From NCBI GenBank assembly GCA_021793405.1, contig JAJYSV010000024.1:1-53361 (forward strand): a DNA stretch of 53,361 nt. The letters run 5' to 3'. Positions 34,579 to 44,900 of the stretch are shown here, piece after piece. Position numbers and translations under genes: made by a program. The DNA is from Acidobacteriota bacterium (GTDB lineage Bacteria > Acidobacteriota > Terriglobia > Terriglobales > Acidobacteriaceae). The notes beneath the pieces are model-generated. The model had not been told where the DNA came from, ran no database searches, and saw nothing but the letters and a program-made list of their open reading frames with translations. How positions within the stretch are numbered: position 1 is the first letter of the stretch; every line of letters begins with the position of its first letter.

Positions 34579-34895
34579 TCATATAAACCACGGGCTGACT
34601 GCTGGAGATCCCAGAGGGCGCTCCGGGTCTGGTTTTCCGGCGAGCCAGCATCGATGCAGTGATCTGCGCTTGATGAGCAGGAAGAGCACTGGCACGAGAA
34701 TCATGACGTGGATCGTGGATGTAATTCTTTCCCTACGATTGGCTCTGCGATGGGTTTCATCACGTCCGAGCCGATGTCTGCTTCCCAGAGGATCGGCGCG
34801 AGGTTGAGGATGACCGCCGTTACGGTCATCAGGTCAGGCTGCAGGCGCTGCACCGCGCCTTCAGCGAGGGCCTGCTTCAAACCGGCTTCCGTCAT
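34579..34895 (-). pseudogene. Remnant of a CzcA/CusA-type heavy-metal RND efflux pump (C-terminus)
   Basis: The minus strand reads MTEAGLKQALAEGAVQRLQP and later SDVMKPIAEPIVG, the end of the last cytoplasmic loop and penultimate helices of CzcA-like pumps. The frame then shifts near GGGAAAGAATTACATCC, and the shifted frame continues ITSTIHVMILVPVLFLLIKRR, the typical CzcA C-terminal helix, before a stop at 34579-34581. Sequence further upstream has in-frame stops and no RND match. It is a frameshifted fragment of roughly one hundred residues, not a working gene. Confidence 0.75.
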
Positions 34896-35113
34896 CGCAG
34901 AGTCCTACTACGTCTCGCTGGAATGCTTCATCCAGGCACACCACCATCACGATCTCGCCAAGTGTATGTCCGTGAAGCTCTGGCCGGTTCTAGGGCGACC
35001 CCCGATACTTGCCCGGGCGGATATAGGTAAACCTCCAAAGATGACGGATCAATAAGTACTACCTATGGGGTCTACTCTACTTAGGCAGCTACCCGCTAGG
35101 TAAAATTCATGAC
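34896..35113. other. Non-coding gap beyond the RND remnant
   Basis: The 610-bp stretch 34504-35113 has no intact gene. It contains the promoter side of the sulfatase (34504-34578), the RND remnant (34579-34895) and this part, where I see no family, promoter or hairpin of note. The remnant suggests an insertion or deletion joined two blocks here. Confidence 0.5.
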
Positions 35114-36535
35114 TCATTTCGCAACAGTTGGTTGCGGAGCAATTAAATCCGTAGATGGATGTGTGGGAAGAACCAGTGCCGGAATCGGTGTCTGATCAAA
35201 ATCAAAGTCTTTTGTAAGGTCGCCTAAGATAGGAACATCTTCGCGTACTGTGGGACGCGGATCCGGCCTTCCATCCGTCTCTGGGTTAAGCCGCGCGCCT
35301 CCCATGAAATCATCCTCGATAAATTTCAGGTAGGCATCGAAGCTAAGAATCTGGTGATCGATGTAATGCGGCTTGGCATAGGGTGAAATTATCAAGGCCG
35401 GGACGCGCAGACCATAGCCGTTTTGATCCACGACGGGAGGAGCTACATGGTCATAAAATCCACCCCAATCGTCCCAGGCCAAAAAGATGGCGGTGCTGTT
35501 CCAATCCGGCCCCTGCATGACGGCATTGATCAGGCCGGTGACCCAACTCTGACCTGCGCTGACCAATGCGGGAGGATGTTCGCTGACTGCGAATGCGGGA
35601 GCTATCCATGATACGGAAGGCAACGTACCTTCTCGAGCTTGTTTGTAGAAATCATCCAGCGGCTGGACGCGCGATAGGTCATTATCATCCTTTACCGTAT
35701 CGAAATATGGGAGTGGGTTCCATATTTCCGGAGTGCAAAACCGCTCCGACTTGGTGTCTCCCTCGCATCCAGGTCCCCCCGGTATCACGTAATAGCCCCA
35801 TGTCACTTTATATTTGTGTAGCAGATAGGTCAGGTCCGTCCAGGCATAAATAGGTTTTGTTCCCAGAGGCCCCCCACGTCCACCGCTAAACTTATTTCGG
35901 CGAAAGGTATCATCGGGTTCTATTCCAGGATCATCGAGTGCATTCACGCAACTCATCGGATCGTCGTGCTTAGTGCAATACGCCGACCATGCCGATAACT
36001 CATACAAATGAGCCGGCAGGCTCCAAGATGCATTCGGTTCGAACATGTGATCCTGGAGCACGAAGGTGCGCGCATAGGCCCAGTAATTCGGGATATCTCG
36101 CCCATCGTGATATCCCATCACGTCCGGCTCCGCCGAGTTGCTACAACCGGGGTCCGCGGCCGCAAGGCAGCCCTTACGACCCTTTTGTGCAGCGATTTCA
36201 AAGCCATCCATTTTTCCGTTGTCGATGTCCAGCATACTACCAACAGCCATATGCGGACCTCCGCCATTTGCGTCATTTCTATCGTGATAGGGGCTCATAC
36301 ATTGACCTGTTTTCAGATCAGGGTTACAGACAGTAAAAGCGCCATCCTTCGTCGGAAGTCCGTCGGCTCCCGGGAAAGTTCCGAAGTAACTGTCAAAGGA
36401 TCGATTTTCCTGCATGATAATAATGATGTGACGGATCTTGTGAATACCCTGCGGGGCGGATGTTCTACTTTGAGCCGAGCAGTTTATAGAAAGAAAAGAG
36501 ATACTTAGCCCGATGTAACACATCTTCTTGAACAT
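35114..36535 (-). CDS. Secreted phospholipase C/acid phosphatase-like phosphoesterase, copy 1
   Basis: A 473-residue protein of the bacterial phospholipase C/AcpA branch of the alkaline-phosphatase superfamily. A signal peptide ([23 protein letters not shown]) is followed by [13 protein letters not shown] (metal/nucleophile region, about 37-48), [30 protein letters not shown] and FIEDDF. The family hydrolyses phosphate esters or phospholipids. An earlier start at 36670 is open, but ATG at 36535 has GGAG upstream and gives a clean signal. It is a tandem duplicate of the next gene upstream. Confidence 0.9.
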   Translation of the reverse strand: MFKKMCYIGLSISFLSINCSAQSRTSAPQGIHKIRHIIIIMQENRSFDSYFGTFPGADGLPTKDGAFTVCNPDLKTGQCMSPYHDRNDANGGGPHMAVGSMLDIDNGKMDGFEIAAQKGRKGCLAAADPGCSNSAEPDVMGYHDGRDIPNYWAYARTFVLQDHMFEPNASWSLPAHLYELSAWSAYCTKHDDPMSCVNALDDPGIEPDDTFRRNKFSGGRGGPLGTKPIYAWTDLTYLLHKYKVTWGYYVIPGGPGCEGDTKSERFCTPEIWNPLPYFDTVKDDNDLSRVQPLDDFYKQAREGTLPSVSWIAPAFAVSEHPPALVSAGQSWVTGLINAVMQGPDWNSTAIFLAWDDWGGFYDHVAPPVVDQNGYGLRVPALIISPYAKPHYIDHQILSFDAYLKFIEDDFMGGARLNPETDGRPDPRPTVREDVPILGDLTKDFDFDQTPIPALVLPTHPSTDLIAPQPTVAK

Positions 36536-36784
36536 ATTTACTCTCCTATGCGAATCCAACCAGGTATGAGATATGACCGACGGACGGCGCCAAACGGGAC
36601 GTTGGGTTAGCGCAACGGGCTGAGAATCCGCCCCAGTGTGTGATGTGGCGATGTGCTGTAAGTCGATCATGATCTCTTCGGCTTATAACTCTTGCATGTC
36701 ATTTCCTCAGCTCCTTGCAGACAGCATCTTCTTCCTTAACTATCGGGGCAGTGGCGGACTTGTTATGCGCGATCCAACACATGG

Positions 36785-38245
36785 CTATTGTTTCTTTGAG
36801 ACCGATTTAGGAGGAATTAAGTCAGTCTTCGGGTGTTCTGAAAGAATTAATGGAGGGCGCGGTGTCTGGTTAAAATCAAAATCGTCCATCAAATCACCCA
36901 AGATGGGAATATCCTCACGAACTGTGGGCCTCGGATCCGGACGACCGTCAGTTTTTGGATCCAGTCTTGATCCTCCTAGAAAATCATCCTCGATGAACTT
37001 CAGATACGCGTCGAAGCTGAGGGTGTGATGGTCGATGTAATGAGGTTTCGCGTAAGGAGAAATGACCATGGCGGGCACGCGTAAACCATATCCATTGATA
37101 TCTACAACAGGTGGCGCCATATGGTCGTAGAATCCGCCCCAATCGTCCCATGCCAGAAAGATGGCGGTATCCTTCCAGTCCGGCCCCTGCATGACAGCGT
37201 TAATCAGGCCGGTAACATAAGTCTGGCCTACGCTTACCAATGCAGGCGGATGTTCACTGACATCTTGTGAGGGAGAAATCCACGATACGGAGGGCAGCGT
37301 GCCTGCGCGTGCTTGCTTATAGAACTCTTCCATGGGCCGGATATTTGAAAGCTGTCCATCATCCTTCACCGTGTCGAAGAATGGCAGCGGATTCCACCAT
37401 CCTTCGGTTCTCTTTCCCATCTCCTGGCGCGTACAAGGGCCAACTCCATCATCGCAATCCGGATTGGTGCCTTTGAACACATAGTAGCTCCAGGTCACGT
37501 GATGAGCATGCAACAAATACGTGATGTCTGTCCAAGCGTAGATGGGCTTGGTTCCTGGAGGTCCATTCCTTTCACCGCCGAATTGTTGAGCGCGATGGGA
37601 ATGATTAAATGCACCCTTAAAGTCGGGGGGCATTCCCGGAGCGTTCATCTCGTTGACGCAACTCATCGGATCGTCATGTTTTGTGCAATATGCCGACCAC
37701 GCTGACACTTCAAATAGATGGGACGGCAAGCTCCACGAGGCGACCGGCTCGAACATATGATCCTGCAAGACGAAAGTGCGCGCATAGGTCCAGTAATTTG
37801 GGATATCTCGACCATCGTGATATCCCATCACGTCCGGCTCTACTGAGTTGGTGCAGACAGGATCATCTGGGTTCCCGCAGCCCTTGGAACCTTGTTCGGC
37901 CTGGGTGATAAAGCCGTCCAAGCGGCCATTGTTAATGTCTAAAAGCATGTTGGCAGCATTGTGCGGACCACCTCCATTCTCGTCATTCGTATCATGATAT
38001 GGACCCTTGCATTGGCCCGTACGCGGGTCAGGATTGCAGACTGTGAATGCCCCATTCTGCATGGGTAATCCATCGGCTCCTGGAAACGTGCCGAAGTACT
38101 CGTCGAAGGATCGATTTTCCTGCATGATAATGATGATGTGACGGATCTTGTGTATACCTTGCGGAGCGGACGCTCCACTCTGCGCCGAGCAGCATATGGT
38201 AAAAAAAGACATACTAAGTCCGACGAAACACAGCTTCTTCAACAT
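36785..38245 (-). CDS. Secreted phospholipase C/acid phosphatase-like phosphoesterase, copy 2
   Basis: A 486-residue paralogue of the preceding phosphoesterase, sharing the same signal layout ([23 protein letters not shown]) and the motifs [42 protein letters not shown] and YLKFIEDDF. Differences are concentrated in mid-protein loops (an extra segment around [13 protein letters not shown] and [14 protein letters not shown]), which may change substrate. ATG at 38245 follows AGGAGATTGAAT; a TTG two codons upstream is less likely. The two copies are 249 bp apart on the same strand. Confidence 0.9.
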   Translation of the reverse strand: MLKKLCFVGLSMSFFTICCSAQSGASAPQGIHKIRHIIIIMQENRSFDEYFGTFPGADGLPMQNGAFTVCNPDPRTGQCKGPYHDTNDENGGGPHNAANMLLDINNGRLDGFITQAEQGSKGCGNPDDPVCTNSVEPDVMGYHDGRDIPNYWTYARTFVLQDHMFEPVASWSLPSHLFEVSAWSAYCTKHDDPMSCVNEMNAPGMPPDFKGAFNHSHRAQQFGGERNGPPGTKPIYAWTDITYLLHAHHVTWSYYVFKGTNPDCDDGVGPCTRQEMGKRTEGWWNPLPFFDTVKDDGQLSNIRPMEEFYKQARAGTLPSVSWISPSQDVSEHPPALVSVGQTYVTGLINAVMQGPDWKDTAIFLAWDDWGGFYDHMAPPVVDINGYGLRVPAMVISPYAKPHYIDHHTLSFDAYLKFIEDDFLGGSRLDPKTDGRPDPRPTVREDIPILGDLMDDFDFNQTPRPPLILSEHPKTDLIPPKSVSKKQ

Positions 38246-38450
38246 ATTCAATCTCCTGTATTCTCACGATCGGGTGAAACCTTGGAGGGCCATTCGATCT
38301 TGTACGGTCCCTTCGTCGTTATTGGAAATCATTCGCTGCATGCTCGCATCCATCCAAGGTCAGGTTGCGAACTCCGCGAGGTGTTTGCATCGCCGGAAGA
38401 AGGCGCGTGCATCCTTCAATGTATAAGCAGGCTCCTCTGCAGCATGCAGA

Positions 38451-39983
38451 CTATCCCTCTGTTGGTTGGTGCCATGCGAACAATTCTTTTCGCAACCGCT
38501 TGACCGTGTGCAGATGTTCCGGTTGGCCTGCTAAATTGCGCATTTCTTCCGGATCCGAGCCCAAATCGTAAAGTTCATCTATGTCATGAACCCAGTATGT
38601 ATATTTGTAGTCTCTCTCCCGAACCATATACTTTGCATTGTGGTTGCCTAGACTGTACTCAGCAAAGACGGGTCCATAGTTTTTCTTGGAACGAGGTTGT
38701 CGCACGAGGTCGGCAAAACTCTTTCCATCGCTCGGGCCGGGAAACGGTACGTTGCACAAATCGGCCAATGTTGCCGAGAGTGAAATCAGACTGAGAGGCG
38801 TGTCGCATAGGGATGGAGCGCTTCCCGGCATACATATCGTCAACGGCACGCCGCACGACCCCTCATAGAATTGGAACTTATCCCAAAGGCCAAGATCGCC
38901 GAGCATTTCTCCGTGATCCGCGGTATAGACAATTATGGTGTTACGGTCCAGTCCTAATCGGCGGAGAGCGTGCAGCACCTGCCCCGCACAATCATCCATT
39001 TGCGCAAGATTGCCATAGTAATAGGCCATCCTTTTGCGCGCTTCGGCTGGATCTTTCAGCTCTGGCGTTACGGGGCAATCCTCAATATAGTGGCGCACCT
39101 CCTTGGGTAGATGGTTCATATCTGCTTTGCCCCAGGTGGATGAAAGCTTCATCTGCTCCGGCTGGAACATATCTGCGAACCTCTTTGCGGGCATAAAAGG
39201 GGCATGCGGCTTGAGGAACGAAGAGATGAGGAGGAACGGCTCATTACTGCGAGCATATTCTTCAAGAAATCTAACCGATTCTCGAGCGACGAAATTGTCG
39301 AAATGATCTTCCTCTTCTAGTTCCGAGATCCTTCCAACCGCGGCGCGGCCCAATCGATTATCCGGTTTTCGAAGCCCTTTCCATGGATCGCCCTCTATCT
39401 GCCAGAGACTATCAATCTGTGGCAGACCTGCTCCGGAATTGGGTCGGCCTACTTCATCTGCATACAAGTTCACCTTGGGCCCCAAATACTGGAGCCAGTC
39501 ATTAAACTCCAGCTGATAGTTGAAGCCGTGGGTCTGCGCATCGACGAAGTGCATTTTTCCGATGAGTGCTGTCAGATAGCCAGCACTGTTGAAACGATCC
39601 GCGATGGTTTTGTGTTTCGGGGAGAACGCCTTTGAGTTCCCCCTGGTCTCAAGATGGTGTGTGTAGAGCCCAGTCATAATGGAAGCCCGTGATGGCGCAC
39701 ATATGGGATTGGTGCAATAGGCATTAGTGAAGCGAATGCTTTTCCGGGCCAGATTATCGAGATTGGGCGTAATTGCTACAGAGTCTCCGCACACACCCAT
39801 GCAACTGCGCTTATGTTGGTCCGACATAAGGACGAGCACGTTGGGTCTCGGCATCTGCGCCATTGGCGTTTCAGGTTCAGCGGTGCGAGTACTAGCAGCG
39901 ATCGGTGCGGGATAGCCATCAACCTTGACGCCGAAAGCGCCTAGCGTAGTTGCTGCTACCGATAGGAATTGTCGTCTGTTCAA
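38451..39983 (-). CDS. Secreted sulfatase (formylglycine type)
   Basis: A 510-residue S1-type sulfatase. The N-terminus NRRQFLSVAATTLGAFG is a Tat-like signal. NVLVLMSDQHKRSCMG carries a metal Asp; the activation motif is intact as ICAPSRASIMTGLY (Cys95). Then come LIGKMHFVDAQTHG and YTADHGEMLGDLGLW. It closely resembles the sulfatase at 50.8 kb along its whole length (identical blocks such as IGKMHFVDAQTHGF), so the two are paralogues. The start is TTG with AGGAG ten bases upstream. Confidence 0.92.
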   Translation of the reverse strand: MNRRQFLSVAATTLGAFGVKVDGYPAPIAASTRTAEPETPMAQMPRPNVLVLMSDQHKRSCMGVCGDSVAITPNLDNLARKSIRFTNAYCTNPICAPSRASIMTGLYTHHLETRGNSKAFSPKHKTIADRFNSAGYLTALIGKMHFVDAQTHGFNYQLEFNDWLQYLGPKVNLYADEVGRPNSGAGLPQIDSLWQIEGDPWKGLRKPDNRLGRAAVGRISELEEEDHFDNFVARESVRFLEEYARSNEPFLLISSFLKPHAPFMPAKRFADMFQPEQMKLSSTWGKADMNHLPKEVRHYIEDCPVTPELKDPAEARKRMAYYYGNLAQMDDCAGQVLHALRRLGLDRNTIIVYTADHGEMLGDLGLWDKFQFYEGSCGVPLTICMPGSAPSLCDTPLSLISLSATLADLCNVPFPGPSDGKSFADLVRQPRSKKNYGPVFAEYSLGNHNAKYMVRERDYKYTYWVHDIDELYDLGSDPEEMRNLAGQPEHLHTVKRLRKELFAWHQPTEG

Positions 39984-40195
39984 AACTTGCTCGCTCCTTT
40001 GTGCGCCGCCGAAAGAAGGATCGCCATGCCGATATGTTGTATGCTAGATGTTCTGCCCAGAACACCTAGCTAGCTTCACCCACTTATCTCGGGAAAATAC
40101 ACGCTTGAGTAAGTCGCAAGTCATCGGAATGTCTCATTACCGATCCGAATGCGCTTCTACCTTAGAAATGCGGCGAAGCGGCATACCATATATAG

Positions 40196-41809
40196 CTACT
40201 TTGCATTGCGACCTTGCGACGTATCGAGGCTAGGCTTGGCATTGAAGCTTCCTGCGGTTATCCCCTTCCCGGAGGCAATATACTCTTTCATTGTTGCGGA
40301 CATCTGTCGTGCTTTGTCCGGGTATTTATCTGCGACATCTGTCAGCTCATTCGGGTCCTTTTCAAGGTTGTACAACTGCGGCTTATAGGTGTCGAGCGGC
40401 GCGCCGGGCGCGACGTGATACTTCTCCTGGTGGGCTTCCGGTTTCCATATTTCGCTATAGGCCCATTCCTGGTTACGAACGGCTCCTACCCAGCCATAGG
40501 TCTGCACCACACTATCCCGCACCTTGCTTGTTTCTCCGGTTACCAGTGGCCATACATCGGTGCCCGTCACTCGTGAAGGCGGCTTCAGTCCCAACAGATT
40601 CAAAAGTGTCGGCATTACGTCGGGTACTTGGACGAAGCCGGGGACCTTTTTGCCCGCGTATTGGTTCCCTGGGGTTCGGATCAGCAATGGAATATGGGTT
40701 ACCTGACCTCGAAGTTTGTCCGGCCCCTTGATGAACTGCCCGCGCTCACCCAGCATGGCGCCGTGATCGGACATGAACACGACGATGGAATTTTCAAAGA
40801 GTCCGAACTGGTCGATCGTATTCAGCAAGTTCCCGACCCAATAGTCGACGCAGTTGACAGAACCCGCATAGTTAGCCCGGAAACGATTCTTCAGGTCATC
40901 CGAAAGAGGAACTGTGTCATAGGGAGGCTCGACGAAACTGGGGTTGGTTGCCCCGGGCATGTATTTTTCCAAAAAACGCTGTGGTGGGTCCCATGGCTCA
41001 TGAGCGTCAAAGAATTCTACCTGCAGATAAAAAGGTTTCTGATCGTGATTTTCGTTCAGCCAGCGAATGGCATTTTGGGCAGTGATTTGGCTGACGGATT
41101 CTCCTTGCTGCTTCCAAAGGTTCCGATTGGCCTTATATTGACTCAACATGCGATGCAGGCCGGGAGAGCGGGCCAAATAATCGCTCGAAACCAGGTCACT
41201 CACATCCAGCAGGCCGTGAGGGGAAGTTCCGTAGTAGTCAAATTCCAAGCCACGTACCCACTGCCAGGTATGGAACCCGCGATGAAAATTCCTGTCAGGT
41301 TTGAATTGATGATAAAGACTGCTGATCAGCGCATTGACATAGCCGGACTCGTTGAGGGTCTCACTGAGGGTGATATCTTCGTTGTATAGTTGATGCCAGC
41401 CCGGGAGTTGGACCGAATCGTGCTGCGGATAGTAATTCGCTGGAATCACTCGCCGACCTGAGTAGAGTGTCCGGCGAATGACGATTGTGGGCATCCCCTC
41501 GGGATAGGCATCCTGAAAGATAACAGACTTTTCGGCAAACGCATCGAGGTTGGGCGTCTCGAGGTTCTCCAACCACTTCGGTCCGTAGCAGGTGAGGTTA
41601 TCGTGACGGAACGTATCGCTGACAATCACAATCAGATTGAGGTTGTTCCCAGCCTGCTTCGGGGGCCTTTCCCAGTCGGCACCACACTGTTCCGCGCTAG
41701 TCGCTGCCGGGTCGGAATCCGCCCATACCCGCCCGCCGCCTGCACCGACCGCTACCCCCGCCATCGCACCCTTCAAAAAGTTCCGTCGTGAATAGACTTC
41801 TTTTTCCAT
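40196..41809 (-). CDS. Sulfatase-family hydrolase without the formylglycine Cys
   Basis: A 537-residue member of the sulfatase/alkaline-phosphatase fold with a Tat-type signal (YSRRNFLKGAMAGVAVGAG). Fold motifs are present: LNLIVIVSDTFRHDNLTCYG, FMSDHGAMLGERG, LRGQVTHIPLLIR and the C-terminal YNLEKDPNEL. Where sulfatases have C-x-P-S-R this protein reads EGMPTIVIRRTLYSG (about 104-118): no Cys or Ser, but Thr108. It may be a phosphodiesterase-like or phosphonate-type hydrolase using Thr, or inactive. ATG at 41809 has AGGAGG at ideal spacing; the ATG two codons earlier is too close. It lies 163 bp after the left receptor gene. Confidence 0.85.
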   Translation of the reverse strand: MEKEVYSRRNFLKGAMAGVAVGAGGGRVWADSDPAATSAEQCGADWERPPKQAGNNLNLIVIVSDTFRHDNLTCYGPKWLENLETPNLDAFAEKSVIFQDAYPEGMPTIVIRRTLYSGRRVIPANYYPQHDSVQLPGWHQLYNEDITLSETLNESGYVNALISSLYHQFKPDRNFHRGFHTWQWVRGLEFDYYGTSPHGLLDVSDLVSSDYLARSPGLHRMLSQYKANRNLWKQQGESVSQITAQNAIRWLNENHDQKPFYLQVEFFDAHEPWDPPQRFLEKYMPGATNPSFVEPPYDTVPLSDDLKNRFRANYAGSVNCVDYWVGNLLNTIDQFGLFENSIVVFMSDHGAMLGERGQFIKGPDKLRGQVTHIPLLIRTPGNQYAGKKVPGFVQVPDVMPTLLNLLGLKPPSRVTGTDVWPLVTGETSKVRDSVVQTYGWVGAVRNQEWAYSEIWKPEAHQEKYHVAPGAPLDTYKPQLYNLEKDPNELTDVADKYPDKARQMSATMKEYIASGKGITAGSFNAKPSLDTSQGRNAK

Positions 41810-41972
41810 GAGCATTCCTCCTTGGTGCAGGTTCCATGCTAGTACTCATTGGCGGTGATGTGGATCTTCCCGGCGCCACATTCCGACTGTTGTAGTCGCC
41901 AGGGGTAAGATCCACTCTCTAAGAGGATTCAAGGTTATCGTCGAAGCAGCCAGGGCATATCTGAGGCGGCTT

Positions 41973-44900
41973 CTAGTACAACAGTTTGAATCCGAGTTGA
42001 ATGGTTCGGGGTGAGTTTTGCTGGGCGCTCACAACTCCAAACTGTGCCGATCCGAACGAAGTATTCGGCGGTGCAAACGTGGGCGTGTTGTCCATATTGA
42101 AGGCATCTACTCTTATCTGGAGATTCATCTTGCTGGTGAGCTGAGTGTTCTTATGGAGCGATATATCGATGTTACGGATCCAGTCGCTTCGAAGATCATC
42201 GAAGGTTCTGGGAGTATTACCGAAGTGGAAGGCAGGTGGAGTGCTAAACGCAGACGTGTCAAACCACTTGGCCACCGTATGGTTACCTAGTGCTGGATTT
42301 TTCCCATTCCAGTTCGGTCGCTGACCACCGCCCTGAGAGTCTGTGCCATTGGTGGCCGAGGTGATGCCCAGCGGATCTCCGCTGATGAAGGAGGTTATGG
42401 CGCTCAATTCCCAACCGCCAAGCAAATGGCCGGCAAGTCCGCCCCCCTCGCGGAAGAATGGAAGCTGATATACGGGACCGGCCACGAGTCGGTTGGTTTG
42501 ATCGAGTAACGAAGTGCTCATTTCAGCTTTCAGGTTGTTATAGTCCTGTATGTTGCCTCCACCAAGACTCTCTCCGCTGAACCCGCCGCTGCTCTGATCC
42601 ATTAGCTTGGACCAGGTATAAGCCGCGAGGAAACTGAAGCCGTTGCTGAACCGCTTTTGCAGCGTGACATTGAGCGCGTTGTAGTGTGCTCCTGCCCAGC
42701 TAGCACTCAGACTCGTCACGCCAGTAAATTGAGGGTAGGGACGGAGTAGTTGAGCTTGCGAGACCTTTGGAGCCGCGAGTTGACCCGTGGCGATCTGCCC
42801 ATAAAACGGATTGGGTACCAACGTCTGCAATCCGGTTCCCAAGGCTAGGGCTGAGTCGGGCAATTGATCCAATTCCAGATTCGCTTCCTCATGTACAAAA
42901 TGCGTTCCAACGTACCTCACATCCAATATCCAGTTGGCTGCGAGTTGTTGCTGGATCCCGAGGTTCCATTGAACGGCGTACGGGGTTTTTAGCATGCTCC
43001 GTTCCGTCGCAGATATGGTCTGGCCGAGCAGTGTCGCCGAGCCGAGGGAGCTGCCGGAGACGGGAACCAGCCCGGACGGATATGGGTCACTGAGTGTATC
43101 GTAGGGTGTTACACCATCGAGAGTCGTCACCATAGAGGTCGTAGCGGTAAATCCGCTGATTCCGTAATTGGACGGCTGCGAGGCGCCAGCTCCCCACAAA
43201 GTGTCGTAGAAGACACCTCCGCCGCCACTCACAACGGTTTTGGGTCTGGCATGCCACGCGAATCCTAAGCGCGGCGAGTAATGATTGGGCTGCGTGTTGG
43301 AGTCATAGCGCGAATTCCCATTTACACCCACAAAAGAGAGCGCGCCATGCAATCCCTGTACGCCGGTCAGTGGGACTGATGCATTGGATACGAAGTTGGT
43401 AAGCCGGTTGAACCGTTCTGTATACGGTGTTTCAAACTCATAGCGCAACCCGAAGTTAATCGTCAATGAGTTGCTAGTTCTCCAGTTATCTTGGATGAAT
43501 GCCGAGTAGTATTTGGTCTCCAGCGCCAGAGCGGGTGATGGCGCTACTCCGCCGCTAGCCGGAGTGCCCAATAGAAAGGAGGCGAGCGCGTCACCGGCTG
43601 TTGCCGAGGCTTGAGAGGCGATCGGCCCTTGCGTGAATGCGGGGGTGAAGGCGAAATTCGTGCTGTTGTCCCCAGTCTGAAGAATATTGGCTTGCAAGAG
43701 CCGGAGATCCGTCCCCATGTTCAGTTCATGCCTTCCAAAGGTTTTGGTAACGTTCGCCTCGACGGCAAAGGTATTCGAATAGGATGAGATCAAACCGGTT
43801 GAGCCAAGCGCATAGTTTTGGGAAACATTGGCGACGGAACCACTGACGCCATAACCTGTTATCGTTTCCACTGGGAACGCGGCGGGAGCGCCGATCTCAG
43901 TTGCAAGCCCGGCTGGAAAACCCAGCGTACCAATGTCGAATCCCTGGCTTACCGGGCCGCGATGGTTGCCAAGACGGGCAAACGAGGCACGAATCGTACC
44001 GAGAAGTGTTGACGAGAAAGCATGGTTAGCTCCCACGATGGCGTTATATCGATCAAATACCTGCGGTCCGAAACCAGGCCCCCCGTCATTGCCTGGACCG
44101 TAGGGATTTGGCCGAGTATCGGGCGTGTTGTTGTAGGAATAGCGGGCAAACATGGTCGTTTTTGCGTTGAAGACTTGATCGACGCGCCCAGAGAACTCAT
44201 TCTCATGAATGAGAACCTCATCGGCGAGGACGTAATTGTTTACACCGAGAGTGGTTAGATTAGGCTTAGGGAAATACTTGGCCATGTTCACGGCGATTGG
44301 GTTGAGTAGGTTGGGTGGAATAATATTCCCAGTGAATGCCTGGCGAGTATTGGAAGAGGTAGTGAATGGATTGTAAATGGTGACGTGCTGGCCCTTGCTG
44401 TTGGTATCCTGGCTGAAGTCCCCGGTCAATTCCTCAGGAGTGGGTACGTGTCCCGTGTAGGTATTCCCTTGATCGAAGCGTACGTACTCCAACCCAAGAA
44501 GGAAAAATGTCTTATTGTGGCCGTTATAGAGCTTTGGGATGACGACGGGACCTCCCACTACGCCTCCGAATTGGTTGAAAGTCAACGGAGGTCCAGGCTG
44601 TCCGGCGGCCTTGGCAAACCAGTTGTTTGCCGTCAGCTTGGCATTTCGGTAAAACTCGTATGCGGTGAAATGCAAGTCGTTGGTTCCAGCCTTGGTGGCC
44701 ACATCGTAAATGCCGCCTGAAGAACGTCCGAATTCAGCGCTGTAGTTATTCGTCAGTACTTTGAATTCCTGAACTGTATCCGCAATGGGATAAATAACCG
44801 GCTGGTTTTGTACGGGGGCACTGTTCGGAGCACCATCCAGCAGGAAATCGTTGGCCGTTGCCTGGGCGCCATTGACGGAAATCGAGGATGTGCTGATTAC

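Noticed and set aside
34708-35055. 115-codon plus-strand frame in the gap
   Set aside because: It is antisense to the RND pump remnant, whose minus-strand similarity is clear; no ribosome site or domain was seen.
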